A stretch of 64,000 nt of DNA from Leptospira koniambonensis. GTDB lineage: Bacteria > Spirochaetota > Leptospiria > Leptospirales > Leptospiraceae. The stretch spans positions 62,001 through 126,000 of the forward strand of contig NZ_RQFY01000004.1 of the NCBI RefSeq assembly GCF_004769555.1, given 5' to 3'. The stretch's first letter is position 1. Each line of letters starts with the position of its first letter. Position numbers and translations under genes: made by a program. Shown here piece by piece: positions 1-9,191 of the stretch. The notes beneath the pieces are model-generated. The model worked only from the letters and a program-made list of their open reading frames with translations. It had not been told where the DNA came from and did no database searches.

Positions 1-2
1 GG

Positions 3-269
3 GAAACGAGAGAAGAACTACTTGTAGCTCAGGTAAAAAATTTAAGATTTCGGATCTCACTCGTCAGATATTCTCAATCTTTTGGGATCTTGAGCCTAAT
101 ATCCTGTACGTTGTCTATCGGATCTATTTCATTATATAATAATTTGGCCTGGTTCTTCTTCGGCCTATCTCTGCTATTAATGATCATGTCTTTGGTCTAC
201 TCTTTGCTCGAAATCCACTTCTCGACCAAAGCACTAACGATAGAGATCGAAGATGCTCTTAAAAACTAA
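3..269 (+). CDS. DUF2721-like membrane protein, C-terminal part
   Basis: The frame is open from the window edge to a TAA at 267-269 and gives the last 88 residues of a protein that begins outside the window. It starts with a charged stretch followed by FRISLVRYSQSFGILS, then two hydrophobic segments (SLISCTLSIGSISLY and LAWFFFGLSLLLMIMSLVYSLL), and ends with EIHFSTKALTIEIEDAL. The SxxEIxxSxxAL ending after the last helix is what I recall for DUF2721 small membrane proteins, whose function is unknown. It converges with and overlaps by four bases the regulator gene on the other strand. The family name is from memory and the N-terminus is missing, so the call is moderate. Confidence 0.6.
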   Translation, partial: ETREELLVAQVKNLRFRISLVRYSQSFGILSLISCTLSIGSISLYNNLAWFFFGLSLLLMIMSLVYSLLEIHFSTKALTIEIEDALKN

Positions 270-1186
270 TTGAACGAACGGCGAAATTCAATTGGAGAAA
301 GATTCGTTTTATTTTTGAAAAATTTGCTAAACGACTGAGAATGTTCAAATCCCAATTCATAAGCAATAGCGCTCACTGATATATCAGTGGTGGATAATTT
401 CTCTTTTGCTTTTTCGATTAATTTATCATGGATATGTTGTTGGGTGCTTTGCCCGGTCAATACCTTCAATAATACACTTAGATAATTCGGAGAAACACCT
501 AAGGTTTCTGCTATGGTTTGGACCGAAGGTAAACCTTTTTCTTTTAAATCGTTACTTCTGAAATATTCAGTAAGTATCTCTTCTAATCGATCCAAAATTT
601 TATGGTTCGTAACCTTTCGAGTGATAAACTGACGATGATAAAATCTTTCTCCATAGTTAAGTAAAAGATCTAACTGAGAGATAATGATACTCTGAGTAAA
701 CTGGTCAATATTCGATCTATATTCCCTTCGAATATTCTGCAGTACTTCTATAATTGTGTCTTCTTCCTTTTCAGATAGGAATAAAGCTTCATGCACGGAA
801 TAATCAAAATATTCAAATTGTTTAATGGATTTCGCTAAAGGGCTATTCCATAAAAAATCCGGATGGATCAATAGGATCCAACCGGAATGTTTTGGGACTG
901 AGTTATTTTCAGTTTCCACACTAAAGACTTGGCCGGGAGCGATAAAGAACATGATACCTTCGTCAAAATCATATTCTTGCTGCCCGTATTTGATCTTTGC
1001 GCCAAAATCCCTTTTAAGAGAGATTGAATAAAAATCAAATACCCAGTTTATAGAATTATTTTCAAGCTTGTGCTTGATATCCCTGTAATCAACCAAACTG
1101 ATCAGAGGATGCTCAGGCATTGCTAATCCTCTGACACGATGGAACTCGGTGATCGTTTTTATTCTATGAATTGGCCGATTTTCCAT
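266..1186 (-). CDS. AraC family transcriptional regulator
   Basis: Protein of 306 residues. The last ~105 residues form the double helix-turn-helix of AraC/XylS proteins: TIAETLGVSPNYLSVLLK is the first recognition unit and ISVSAIAYELGFEHSQSFSKFF the second, with the usual ending NLSPIEFRRSFN. The N-terminal ~190 residues look like a cupin-type sensor domain (YGQQEYDFDEGIMFFIAPGQ). The ligand cannot be told. It lies 13 bases downstream of the NmrA-like reductase gene on the same strand, so the two are probably co-transcribed and the reductase or its substrate may be tied to what this protein senses. The start is followed by a normal N-terminus; the gene ends in a four-base overlap with the convergent DUF2721-like gene. 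Confidence 0.85.
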   Translation of the reverse strand: MENRPIHRIKTITEFHRVRGLAMPEHPLISLVDYRDIKHKLENNSINWVFDFYSISLKRDFGAKIKYGQQEYDFDEGIMFFIAPGQVFSVETENNSVPKHSGWILLIHPDFLWNSPLAKSIKQFEYFDYSVHEALFLSEKEEDTIIEVLQNIRREYRSNIDQFTQSIIISQLDLLLNYGERFYHRQFITRKVTNHKILDRLEEILTEYFRSNDLKEKGLPSVQTIAETLGVSPNYLSVLLKVLTGQSTQQHIHDKLIEKAKEKLSTTDISVSAIAYELGFEHSQSFSKFFKNKTNLSPIEFRRSFN

Positions 1187-1199
1187 ATTAGTATCCTAC

Positions 1200-2096
1200 T
1201 CAATTTTGATGAAATACTGAAGCAAATTCTTTAGCAAACTCTGTCAATTTAACCTTACCCAAACTAACAGGTCGGTTACGATAATAGTTCTCCATTAAAG
1301 TTCCGTTATGCATTGAAGCGTTCATTTCAGTAAAGCCCTTAACGATACTTGGCGACATTCCGATCGCTTTTAGATGGTTTTGCATTTCCTCATCACTGAT
1401 TAGCTCCCATTTTAAATCAGGTTTTCCAATTTCTGCACCTAAAGCATTTGCAATCTCATTACAAGTCGGCTCATCACTTGCCACATAGATTATTTTTCTT
1501 CCTTCGAGTGGAGTTACAATTTCCTCAGCAACTGCTTGAGCGATATCGATGGGGGAAACCCAAGGAACCCTATCTTCTCCTCCGTAATTGGAAGCAATCC
1601 TGCCTTCTTTTTTAATCCGAGCCAGAAAACCATAAAGATTATAGTAAAAAGCAGTAGGACGCATATGAGTTAATCCTACTCCAGAAAGTTCTTTAAGAAT
1701 ATTTTCTACAAAATGGTGGCCCACAATGATGCCGGAATTCTTTTCCAAATGAGCACCAATACTACTCAAATGAACAACTCGTTTAACTCCTGATTTTTGG
1801 ATAGCTTGTGCGTAGTTTGTACCGATCTCTTTGTAAAAAGAAATAAGATCCAGCTCATGATCAAAATAATCATTCGGAGGGATCATACAATAAACAGCAT
1901 CCACTCCTTTAAAAGTTTCGGTTAGAAAATTTAGATCCTCCAGGCTGCCTATGGCAGATTTCGCACCTAAAGCTTCTATTTCGTTTTTCTTCTTGGCATT
2001 ACTGCTAATAACTGTAATCGAATGTCCTTTCTTCAGTAAATCTATAGTTAAAGGTTTGCTAATATGTCCTAAAGAACCAGTAATTACGATCTTCAT
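1200..2096 (-). CDS. NmrA-like NAD(P)-binding reductase
   Basis: Atypical short-chain dehydrogenase of 298 residues. The N-terminus MKIVITGSLGHISKPL carries the TGxxGxxx dinucleotide-binding turn, followed by VDAVYCMIPP and the NmrA-type region HLSSIGAHLEKNSG. Members bind NAD(P)(H) and act as quinone reductases or redox sensors; the substrate here is unknown. The frame stays open upstream to 2177, but the start at 2096 is preferred because AAAGGAGA lies six to seven bases upstream and the protein then begins directly with the Rossmann strand. The extra 27 residues of the longer version have no family counterpart. It is third in the MerR - EamA - NmrA - AraC string, 84 bases after the exporter gene. 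Confidence 0.85.
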   Translation of the reverse strand: MKIVITGSLGHISKPLTIDLLKKGHSITVISSNAKKKNEIEALGAKSAIGSLEDLNFLTETFKGVDAVYCMIPPNDYFDHELDLISFYKEIGTNYAQAIQKSGVKRVVHLSSIGAHLEKNSGIIVGHHFVENILKELSGVGLTHMRPTAFYYNLYGFLARIKKEGRIASNYGGEDRVPWVSPIDIAQAVAEEIVTPLEGRKIIYVASDEPTCNEIANALGAEIGKPDLKWELISDEEMQNHLKAIGMSPSIVKGFTEMNASMHNGTLMENYYRNRPVSLGKVKLTEFAKEFASVFHQN

Positions 2097-2180
2097 ATTT
2101 ATTTCTCCTTTGAGAATTCTATATGAACCGTATTTCAAATTTTCTAATCCATCGGATAGTATTAGTTTATCGACCATCTC

Positions 2181-3113
2181 TTATTCTTGTAGCCGAATCT
2201 CAGATCCTGTAGTCTTTTCTTTCTTTGCCGATCGCAGCTTAGCATTTACGATAAAGATCCCAAAGATCACAAGAAAAGCTCCACCAAGATCATATACGTT
2301 AGGCGCTTCTCCCAAAACCCAGGAAGTCAACATCGCAACTACAGGGATCAGGTTCCCAAAAACAACCGCCTTATCAGGACCAACAGCTTGGATCCCGTAA
2401 TTCCAACAAAGATATCCTAAGAATGTACTTAATCCGGCCATATATAAGATTGCTAGCCAAGCCGAATTTGGAATTTCTTTAAATTCAGTATTCCAATCTC
2501 CATTGATCAAAGTTAAAACGAGTAATGTGATAGTACCGAATAATGCAGTATATGCAGTTGTTTGAATCGTAGAAACTCCCGGAATATATTTTTTCATTCC
2601 AACAGAGTAAAAGCTCCAACAAGTAGCCGCCATCAGAATAAATAATATACCTTCTCCATGAAATGCATTTAAAAGAGCAGCTATACTTCCATCGGAAATA
2701 ACAAGTATAACTCCTAAGAAAGAGATCAAGGTTCCAAGATAATGCTGAAACTTAATTTTTGTCTTTAAAAGAAAGTAAGAGAGAAAGATAGCGATCGCAG
2801 GACTCGCAGCAATCACTATAGCCGCATTCATGGGAGAAGCTTTTTTCATTCCAATAAAGAAGAAAAAATTAAATCCAAATACTCCTATAATTCCAAGAGA
2901 AACAAACACGAGTAAAGTTCTTCTGTCTACTTTTAGCAATTTTCGATTCGTAATGAATACAAACAAAAATAAGAAGAAGGTAGCGAATACAAAACGAAGT
3001 GCTCCTGCTAGGCTTGGCGAGAAGTAGGTAAGTGCTTCCTTCGCCACATGAAATGTTGTCCCTGTAATGAGGGCAAAAAATATTAGAGAAAGGTATGGTT
3101 TGATAGATGACAT
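2181..3113 (-). CDS. EamA/DMT family exporter
   Basis: Integral membrane protein of 310 residues with about ten hydrophobic helices arranged as two EamA repeats (roughly residues 7-137 and 150-290). The first repeat has the typical start LIFFALITGTTFHVAKEAL and the mid-repeat PSLAGALRFVFATFFL. The second has LGYLCWNYGIQAVGP and the ending LGGAFLVIFGIFIV. DMT proteins of this type export small metabolites or drugs; the substrate is not evident. Its start lies ten bases after the MerR regulator stop, so the regulator and exporter form an operon, which suggests induction by the exported compound. The C-terminal tail (RSAKKEKTTGSEIRLQE) is cytoplasmic and charged. Confidence 0.85.
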   Translation of the reverse strand: MSSIKPYLSLIFFALITGTTFHVAKEALTYFSPSLAGALRFVFATFFLFLFVFITNRKLLKVDRRTLLVFVSLGIIGVFGFNFFFFIGMKKASPMNAAIVIAASPAIAIFLSYFLLKTKIKFQHYLGTLISFLGVILVISDGSIAALLNAFHGEGILFILMAATCWSFYSVGMKKYIPGVSTIQTTAYTALFGTITLLVLTLINGDWNTEFKEIPNSAWLAILYMAGLSTFLGYLCWNYGIQAVGPDKAVVFGNLIPVVAMLTSWVLGEAPNVYDLGGAFLVIFGIFIVNAKLRSAKKEKTTGSEIRLQE

Positions 3114-3123
3114 TTTGGAGTTC

Positions 3124-3522
3124 CTAATTTGTTTTTAAAAGATTATCGTATTCCTTTAATTTTGCTTTCGTAAGTCGGATCATCGATTCCAGATCCTTCT
3201 TCTTTTGTTCCAGCTTTTGAAGATGTGTCTCTAAGATCCGCATCCTTTTATTTAAAGGAGGTTTGAAATTTTCTCCGCTTTCCACTTTATCCAGGATACA
3301 TCCTTCTATGAAGAATTCTTTGATATCATCCAAAGACATATTCATCTCTTTTAGAGTTTTTATTCCCTTAAGGTGCCGGATTTCTTTCTCAGAATATGTT
3401 CGATCCTTTCCATACATTCTTTCCGGTTTGCGTAGAATGCCGATCTTCTCGTAATAGCGAAGAGTATAAGGGCTAAAATCAGTAATCTCTGAAATTTCGG
3501 AAATACTTAGAAACTTGCTCAT
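3124..3522 (-). CDS. MerR family transcriptional regulator
   Basis: Protein of 132 residues. The first 70 are a MerR winged helix (FLSISEISEITDFSPYTLRYYEKIGIL, then YSEKEIRHLKGIKTLKEMNMSLDDIKEF), and the last ~45 are a heptad-rich dimerisation helix (RILETHLQKLEQKKKDLESMI). It has no metal-binding cysteine pair and no large effector domain, so it is a short MerR of the kind that senses small organic or electrophilic molecules. The first gene of a four-gene minus-strand string, it is preceded by a MerR-type dyad at 3565-3584. It probably controls itself and the exporter ten bases downstream by the usual promoter-untwisting mechanism. Confidence 0.85.
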   Translation of the reverse strand: MSKFLSISEISEITDFSPYTLRYYEKIGILRKPERMYGKDRTYSEKEIRHLKGIKTLKEMNMSLDDIKEFFIEGCILDKVESGENFKPPLNKRMRILETHLQKLEQKKKDLESMIRLTKAKLKEYDNLLKTN

Positions 3523-3564
3523 TCAACCCCTCTGGTGATTCTTTCGAATCTATAGATCAGACTC

Positions 3565-3584
3565 ACCTAGAGTTAGCTCTAAGT
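3565..3584. promoter_or_regulatory. MerR-type operator dyad
   Basis: Twenty-base imperfect palindrome with arms ACCTAGAG and CTCTAAGT around a TTAG centre (seven of eight arm positions pair). This is close to the CTTAGAG-CTCTAAG dyads bound by short MerR regulators. It lies 42 bases upstream of the MerR start, in the space between the regulator and the divergent lipoprotein gene. Flanking -35 and -10 hexamers are weak on both strands (TTTACA lies beside it on the minus strand; TAAATT on the plus strand), so which gene it drives cannot be settled. Confidence 0.55.
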
Positions 3585-3750
3585 GTAAATTTATATGGAA
3601 ATTCAGAGATTTTTTAGTTTTCTTGGTGATGTTAGTTTTCTTACTAAAGGAAACAATCTCTCACATTTTTATTTACTAAACAACTGGCACTTCCAGAATC
3701 ATCTTCCTATCTATAAATATAATGGTTTTTGCTAAAGCTCAAGAGGTCTG

Positions 3751-4254
3751 ATGAAAAATTTTCTTTCTATTCTATTTTGCACGTTATTTCTGCTTACTTG
3801 CAGTTCCGGAAATATTAAAAAAGAAAATACTGCTCCACGATTTAATTTTGATAGCTATATCTCTTCTTCCTTCGAAGAAATTGTGAGACTCACAGATGGA
3901 GTCGATGCAGAAAAAGATCCCGGATTATCCATATTCACGAATAAATATAAGATACAAATGAAATGGAGCGACTTCCCAAAAGGTATATCAAATGATTCCC
4001 AAGGATCTGCCGAACTTATTGGTAAATTTATAAATTTAGATCCTAAATTTATTGAACTATTTCAACACGAGCTTACATTAACCGTTAAGAAAAAGAAGTT
4101 TGTTTTACTTTTTCAAAGAAATCTTGTTCCATTTCTTCATGAAGAAGTTAAAAAAGGAGAACCAATTACGTTATTCGTGTTCTTTGGCGGATACAATACC
4201 TTTGGAAAGGAACATACCCTATTTGTAAACGAGTTTAAGGCTGGCAAAGAGTAA
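3751..4254 (+). CDS. Putative lipoprotein, unknown function
   Basis: Protein of 167 residues with a lipoprotein signal peptide: MKNFLSILFCTLFLLTCSSG, lipobox LLTC with the acylated cysteine at residue 17. The mature part has no domain I recognise; it is mixed alpha/beta in appearance with a basic stretch LTVKKKKFVLLFQRN and a C-terminal KEHTLFVNEFKAGKE. The ATG is preceded by AAGAGGTC. Upstream lies an AT-rich region with TATAAAT and TATAAT hexamers (3712-3723) and an 11-base direct repeat TTAGTTTTCTT at 3614-3624 and 3632-3642. It converges with the DUF1577 gene nine bases away. Expected location is the periplasmic face of a membrane. Confidence 0.7.
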   Translation: MKNFLSILFCTLFLLTCSSGNIKKENTAPRFNFDSYISSSFEEIVRLTDGVDAEKDPGLSIFTNKYKIQMKWSDFPKGISNDSQGSAELIGKFINLDPKFIELFQHELTLTVKKKKFVLLFQRNLVPFLHEEVKKGEPITLFVFFGGYNTFGKEHTLFVNEFKAGKE

Positions 4255-4263
4255 TCATATCCT

Positions 4264-5634
4264 CTACTCAAAAAGTATCCGCATCTTCTTGCTAAAAATA
4301 TAATGCTGCAAGAAGACCATATCGTCCGGATTCGAATCAAAAAAGTTTACGCCTAATTGGTATTTCCCATTCCCAATTTCCAAGAATCGAACCACTTCTC
4401 CTCTTAGTACCAGATTTCTTTCGGAGATAGGAATAAACATTTTGATTATATTATGTTGTTTTAAATAATTAAAGGTTCTTTCATCTTCTATTTCGAATAG
4501 AAGACCATTCATACTAATGTCGAGTATACGAGTTACCGCTTCTTCATTTCTAAAGTTTTCCTGGCGAATATATACTTTAGTTAAAGCGTAAGTAAGAATA
4601 TCTCCGAGCTCTTCTATATATAATGCCTGCTGCTGCACTATAGAAAATTTGTCCATTGCTGTAGAGAATACTTTTACATAACCGATGGGATCGTTGAATA
4701 AACGGATCGGAGTGACTATATACGAAATTAAGAAGTTACGAACTTCTTCTTTTTGAAGTTCTCTGAAAAATTCATCTGCTTTTGCCTGCCCTTTTGTTTG
4801 GATCAAACTTAAGTATTCATCTCTGAAATTATCCAGATACGGGTCCTTCTCTTCTCCTATATAACTTTTGATTAAAGAACAATCCGGGACATAGACAGAT
4901 CGATTATACTTTTTAATAAAGTCTCCGAAAAATCCTCCGTCTTTTCCGGGCCCAAAAAATACGATCTCGTAATCTTTTGAAATTCCTAGAATATATTCGG
5001 TAACCATTAAATTGATCAACTTAAGGCTTGGATTATCCTTTTTGATCTCCTTCATCAAATGGAAAAATCTTTGTTCAACGCTTAGATTTTTTCCAAGTTC
5101 CCTTTCTCCACCGCTCAAGGAACGATAGAGGATCACGTAATTCATAAAGAGGTCGTCTACTGCAACCCTTAGGTTTTTACGGAATGCGGCTGCTTGTAAT
5201 TCAGAAGGGATCTTGACGCGAACGTGGTCTTCCCAAAAGTCCAGAAGTACTACTTCGAATTGATAGAGTATATTCAAGATTTCGAAACTGATTTTTGCTC
5301 TTAATATTCCCTTTGGCTGGAGATATGGAACATATAGAACAAGAGTGTCTTCGCTTACTTCTTCTACTACAGAAGTAAGTTTCTCCCCTTCATAATCGAA
5401 TGGGAACTCTCTTTGATCCGCTTTCAAACTATAGAATAGGTGTTTAACTAGATTAATATCAGAACCGATGATTGTTTCTCCAAACATCGTTTCTAAAATT
5501 GTAATCAATTCCTGGAGTGTATCCGATCGTCCTACAGCCATAGCGGTCCGGGTAAAATTCTCCCGTATCTTTATTTTCGACTTCGGGACTTTAGGAATCC
5601 AGTGCGGTCTTCTTTTTTTTCGTAAATGAGACAT
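4264..5634 (-). CDS. DUF1577 protein with C-terminal PilZ-like domain
   Basis: Protein of 456 residues resembling the Leptospira-restricted DUF1577 family. The N-terminal basic tail ([15 protein letters not shown]) is followed by a long mixed alpha/beta region. Around residues 375-450 the sequence [19 protein letters not shown], with its DxSxxG motif, followed by [28 protein letters not shown], is what PilZ domains look like. PilZ domains bind cyclic di-GMP, but the arginine motif (RxxxR) expected before DxSxxG is not clean here, so nucleotide binding is uncertain. No signal peptide or membrane helix is visible, so it is probably cytoplasmic. The only other c-di-GMP gene in the window is the EAL protein near 24 kb. 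Confidence 0.7.
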   Translation of the reverse strand: MSHLRKKRRPHWIPKVPKSKIKIRENFTRTAMAVGRSDTLQELITILETMFGETIIGSDINLVKHLFYSLKADQREFPFDYEGEKLTSVVEEVSEDTLVLYVPYLQPKGILRAKISFEILNILYQFEVVLLDFWEDHVRVKIPSELQAAAFRKNLRVAVDDLFMNYVILYRSLSGGERELGKNLSVEQRFFHLMKEIKKDNPSLKLINLMVTEYILGISKDYEIVFFGPGKDGGFFGDFIKKYNRSVYVPDCSLIKSYIGEEKDPYLDNFRDEYLSLIQTKGQAKADEFFRELQKEEVRNFLISYIVTPIRLFNDPIGYVKVFSTAMDKFSIVQQQALYIEELGDILTYALTKVYIRQENFRNEEAVTRILDISMNGLLFEIEDERTFNYLKQHNIIKMFIPISERNLVLRGEVVRFLEIGNGKYQLGVNFFDSNPDDMVFLQHYIFSKKMRILFE

Positions 5635-5698
5635 ATACGAGTATTTTCCGGAAGGAAATTGTTCGGGGGATTTTTATGCTTCTGCCGAAAAATAAAGC

Positions 5699-6226
5699 AT
5701 GGCAGAGAACAAGTCCGAACTGAATCCAGAACTTTTCGATATGATGCGTCGTGGACAACTTTCCGCGAATAAGATCCTTAACTTGATTTCACTTAGAGAA
5801 CTTGTGGATAAATTCGCTTCCAAACCTTTTTTGGAAGAAGAAAAACTCCAAGAGATCAAGGAACGCACTGGAGTAGAGCCGGACATTCTTACTTGGGGTG
5901 ATTATTTTCAAACTGAGATCGCATCCCGTTATTTTGATAAAGCTGATTCTGAATTTTCTAAGATCGTGGATACTATCCGTTTCGATCTTATCTCTGCTCA
6001 TCTGATCTTCTCCGCCAAACCTGATTATTTTGTGGATTCTGTTAGAGGCCAGGCTCTGGTTTCTAAGTCTATCGATAGCTCTTTCTGGACTTTAGAAGAT
6101 GAAGAGAATGTTCATTTAGAAATTTTATTAGATTATTATGACCAAATGGGTATAGGAGAGAAACCTCTTTCTATTTCTGATAGAGTTTGGTACGAAAGTT
6201 TTGAATTAAAACAGGAAGCTGTTTAA
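5699..6226 (+). CDS. Unknown protein coupled to an enoyl-CoA hydratase-fold gene
   Basis: Protein of 175 residues, soluble, acidic and helix-rich, with no signal peptide and no domain I recognise. Notable stretches are [37 protein letters not shown] and [19 protein letters not shown]. Its TAA shares one base with the ATG of the downstream crotonase-family gene (TAATG), so the two are translationally coupled and probably function together. It is divergent from the DUF1577 gene across a 64-base gap. Function unknown. Confidence 0.6.
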   Translation: MAENKSELNPELFDMMRRGQLSANKILNLISLRELVDKFASKPFLEEEKLQEIKERTGVEPDILTWGDYFQTEIASRYFDKADSEFSKIVDTIRFDLISAHLIFSAKPDYFVDSVRGQALVSKSIDSSFWTLEDEENVHLEILLDYYDQMGIGEKPLSISDRVWYESFELKQEAV

Positions 6227-7014
6227 TGGCATTAGTTGATTCAGAAACAGTAGAACTTTCTTCCGAATCTAGAATAGAAATTCTTTATCTGAACAACCCG
6301 GAAACCAAAAACTCCATGACTGTTTCCATGGGCCATGAGTTCCAAGCTCATATAGAAAAACTAAAAAAAAATCCACCTAGAGCGGTTGTCATCACAGGCA
6401 AGAACGATATCTTCTCCGCGGGTGGTAATTTCGAATTATTAAAATCTTTCGCTGAGAAATCATTCGAACAGAACAAAAAAGAAATGTTCGAATTCTATAA
6501 TCTATTCTTAAGCGTTAGAGATCTGAATGTTCCTGTAATCTGTGCAGCAAATGGTCACGCAATCGGTGCCGGTCTTTCTATCACTCTTGCTTGCGACCTA
6601 AGAGTTTTTGCAGATGAAGGAAAATACCAATTCAATTTTGTAAAATTAGGAATTCACCCAGGAATGGGATCCAGTTATCTTGCAAAAGAATTATTCGGAA
6701 TGGAAACTGCAAACAGACTTTTATTCTTAGCAGAAACTGTAAGCGGTAAAGAAGCTCTTTCTTTAGGAATTTGTTATGATTCAGTTCCAAAGGGAGAAGT
6801 TCTCCAAAGAGCAACAGAGATTGCAATCTCTCTGAGCGAAAGTGCTCCTATGGCTCTTAGTGAATTAAAGAAAAATATTTACGATCGTGAAAAATTGAAT
6901 GCTGCTTTGCGCAAAGAAGCAGAATCTCAAGCTCTTAACTTCCTATCCCAGGATTTCAAAGAAACGATCAAATCAATCGAAGAGAAAAGAAAGCCAGTAT
7001 TTAGAGGACGATAA
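6226..7014 (+). CDS. Enoyl-CoA hydratase/isomerase (crotonase) family protein
   Basis: Crotonase-fold protein of 262 residues. The oxyanion-hole segments are present: [10 protein letters not shown] near residue 65 and [21 protein letters not shown] near residue 108-128. In the region where crotonase carries its two catalytic glutamates the sequence is [19 protein letters not shown]. The first glutamate position appears hydrophobic (F/V), so classical hydratase activity is doubtful and an isomerase, hydrolase or decarboxylase role is possible. It is coupled to the upstream 175-residue protein by a one-base stop/start overlap and is followed by a cluster of three hairpins. Confidence 0.82.
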   Translation: MALVDSETVELSSESRIEILYLNNPETKNSMTVSMGHEFQAHIEKLKKNPPRAVVITGKNDIFSAGGNFELLKSFAEKSFEQNKKEMFEFYNLFLSVRDLNVPVICAANGHAIGAGLSITLACDLRVFADEGKYQFNFVKLGIHPGMGSSYLAKELFGMETANRLLFLAETVSGKEALSLGICYDSVPKGEVLQRATEIAISLSESAPMALSELKKNIYDREKLNAALRKEAESQALNFLSQDFKETIKSIEEKRKPVFRGR

Positions 7015-7019
7015 TCAAA

Positions 7020-7088
7020 TTGCCTGTGAAAAAACAGGCAATAGGTGAATTATAAGAGCCTACCGGCTCTTGAAACTCGAAACGAGTT
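7020..7088 (+). terminator. Cluster of three hairpins at a convergent junction
   Basis: Three inverted repeats follow one another between convergent genes. They are TTGCCTGT/ACAGGCAA (7020-7027 and 7034-7041), AAGAGCC/GGCTCTT (7054-7060 and 7065-7071) and AACTCG/CGAGTT (7074-7079 and 7083-7088). None is followed by a long T tract on either strand. They probably end both transcripts as paired or Rho-assisted terminators; the third overlaps the stop codon of the minus-strand gene. Confidence 0.5.
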
Positions 7089-8373
7089 ATAAATTCTTTA
7101 ATAAAGGTTTTAATTCTAAAAGTATTTGTTCTTCCGGAATTGCCAAATCCAGCTTATCTACTTTTTTAGGGATTCTTCCGGAAGAAACATCATCTCCCAA
7201 TGCTTTGATCTTAGTTAAGATTGTTTGATCTGTACAATTAGAGATAGAGATAATATTTGGGACTTCTTTTCCCCAAGAAAATTTTAGTCCAGGTGAATCT
7301 ACAAAGAAAGATTCTGTGATACCATCTCCTTCTTTGTCTATCATAGTATAAACTGTAGAATCTCCTGTAACTACGGTAACCTTCTTTCCTTTTAGAAAAC
7401 GATCCACTTTGATCCGAGTATTTGTCATGTCTCGGTTCCAAATATAATAGTATAATTTATCTATCTGAGAATCGATCAATCGATCCACTGCGGTTTTAAA
7501 AAGTTGCCCGTATTTTTTCCCGACTTCTTCTTCTCCTCTCATGAGGCCATCTACTTCCCTTGGAGTGCTGGAATGTAGATAAAAGTCAGGAAGCCCATTA
7601 GAATGATTCGTATAGAATATCTGCTCTTTTCTATCACCGGGATAAGGATTCGAATCTACAGAAGTATTATGCAAAAAACCTAATAGGAATTTTTTCCTTT
7701 CTTGGGTTTTGGATTTCAATTCTTCGAACCTTGCTCTAAGTGAACTTGTTTTAGGAGAATCTTTCCCATAAATACGTTCTGTTCTTGAATATTCCGCGTA
7801 GGCAGCCTTCTCCGCTGCATAAGATTTCAAAAGTTCATCATCATATTTTAATAGAAGATCAAACTCTTTATTCTTTTCTTCTGGCTCGGAAGAAGTGCCT
7901 GGACTATTATTCGCTTTAGTAGTTTCCGCCTGGTTTGGTTCTGTTTTAGAAGAAGGTTTGGTTCTTTCCGATTCAGGTAATTTATAATATTCTTGTTCCA
8001 GGTCTTTTAGTCTGGTGAATTTATAAATTTTATTTAAGTAATCCTTTTCCTTCTCTTTTATCTGAGCTGGATCGTCGAATCCATCCTTTAAAAGAGTAAG
8101 TTGTCCTCTATCAATGATGAGTAACGTGGATTCTGAAGTATCTCTATTCAAATTTCTTTCTGGAAGAGCCTTACCTTCTTTATCCACCAATTGTATATAA
8201 TGAAATGCTACACGATCTGTGCGAAAATCGTTGATGTTTGTTACATCGGGAGAATTTTGCAGATCCGGAGCTGCAGATAATATGACCCCGGAGATCAAAA
8301 GAATGAAAACGACTAAGGTTGTACGTTTGGACCCGGACATATCCTTAATACTATCGGCTTTGAAAAGGGTCAA
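7087..8373 (-). CDS. Exported protein of unknown function
   Basis: Protein of about 428 residues with an N-terminal hydrophobic segment (TTLVVFILLISGVILSAAP) consistent with a signal peptide. A TTG start at 8373 has AAAGGG five bases upstream. An ATG at 8340 (MSGSKRTTL) would give a more ordinary signal peptide but has its AAGGA too close, so the start is open. A central low-complexity region (residues ~130-170, rich in S, T, E, K, P) separates two halves. The C-terminal half has YYYIWNRDMTNTRIKVDRF and KGKKVTVVTGDSTVYTMID. No family recognised. It is the last gene of a five-gene minus-strand run with the amidase and helicase, 56 bases after the GerMN-like gene. Confidence 0.6.
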   Translation of the reverse strand: MTLFKADSIKDMSGSKRTTLVVFILLISGVILSAAPDLQNSPDVTNINDFRTDRVAFHYIQLVDKEGKALPERNLNRDTSESTLLIIDRGQLTLLKDGFDDPAQIKEKEKDYLNKIYKFTRLKDLEQEYYKLPESERTKPSSKTEPNQAETTKANNSPGTSSEPEEKNKEFDLLLKYDDELLKSYAAEKAAYAEYSRTERIYGKDSPKTSSLRARFEELKSKTQERKKFLLGFLHNTSVDSNPYPGDRKEQIFYTNHSNGLPDFYLHSSTPREVDGLMRGEEEVGKKYGQLFKTAVDRLIDSQIDKLYYYIWNRDMTNTRIKVDRFLKGKKVTVVTGDSTVYTMIDKEGDGITESFFVDSPGLKFSWGKEVPNIISISNCTDQTILTKIKALGDDVSSGRIPKKVDKLDLAIPEEQILLELKPLLKNL

Positions 8374-8429
8374 AACAACCCTTTCGTCTAGTTAATTTAG
8401 GGAGAAAACTCCGGAATACCGGATAAATA

Positions 8430-9191
8430 TTAAGGCTGTCTTGTATGGGTAGAAGAGAGCAAATAGCTTAAACCAGGCAGATCTCCCACTTCTCCGCCTA
8501 ACTTATATTCGATACGATTTAGATCTGGATAGTTTTCGAATAAGGTTCTTTCAGTCGCTAAGAATGCAGAAGATAATAGACCTAATTTTTTACGCTCTAT
8601 CTCTGCAGATTTTTGATCTTCAGTCATCTGACTCGCGTAAGTATAATCAATCCTGAACTTCATGTCTGATAGTAAGTTTTCCAATGTGGACTTTCTCAAG
8701 TCCAAGATCAAAACATCTCCTCTTTTCCAGATAGAGATGACTGAGTCTTGCAAGTTAGGAAGTTTTTTCAGATTTCGATATTGTGCAGAAGCATTCGGAA
8801 CAGTAGGATCGAAATAGCTGGATTCTCCTGCTTCTCCCACTAAGGTCAAAACATCATGTCTGAAATCTTCGCCAGTTAAGAGGACCTTTCTTTTAACAGG
8901 AAATACCTGACCTTCTCCATCCGAACCGTATATTACGATTTCTTTTCTAGGATCGAAGTTTGGAAGATCATATAATGTGAATGGAACAAGTAGTTTTAAT
9001 GGATTTTTTCCTGCGAGGATGAAACCGGTTAGGAATAATAATACGATGATCCAAGAATAAGTTAAGAATAATATCCTTTTGGATTCTTTGGAATCGGCAG
9101 CTCTGGTTGCCAATTCGAAAACCCATGTATAGAAGGTGTCCAAATAGGTGAGGAAGCGATTCCAAATTTCCTTAATCTTTTGCAAGTTCAT
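8430..9191 (-). CDS. GerMN-like domain, membrane-anchored protein
   Basis: Protein of 253 residues with one membrane segment (RILFLTYSWIIVLLFLTGFIL, residues ~39-60) after a short cytoplasmic N-terminus. The extracytoplasmic part resembles a GerMN domain: EIVIYGSDGEGQVFPVKRKV, then DVLILDLRKSTLENL, then ATERTLFENYPDLNRIEYKLGG. This fits the pattern of a strand with a VdlS-like turn, a helix and a final strand. GerMN domains often occur beside or fused to cell-wall amidases, and here the gene overlaps the amidase gene by 20 bases, which supports a role in peptidoglycan work. The domain call is by eye and not certain. Confidence 0.6.
   Translation of the reverse strand: MNLQKIKEIWNRFLTYLDTFYTWVFELATRAADSKESKRILFLTYSWIIVLLFLTGFILAGKNPLKLLVPFTLYDLPNFDPRKEIVIYGSDGEGQVFPVKRKVLLTGEDFRHDVLTLVGEAGESSYFDPTVPNASAQYRNLKKLPNLQDSVISIWKRGDVLILDLRKSTLENLLSDMKFRIDYTYASQMTEDQKSAEIERKKLGLLSSAFLATERTLFENYPDLNRIEYKLGGEVGDLPGLSYLLSSTHTRQP

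Noticed and set aside
2097..2177. 27-residue N-terminal extension of the NmrA-like gene
   Set aside because: A strong AAAGGAGA before the ATG at 2096 and the Rossmann strand at the start of the shorter protein make the extension unlikely.
3614..3642. 11-base direct repeat TTAGTTTTCTT near the lipoprotein promoter
   Set aside because: Simple T-rich sequence; not strong enough for an operator claim.
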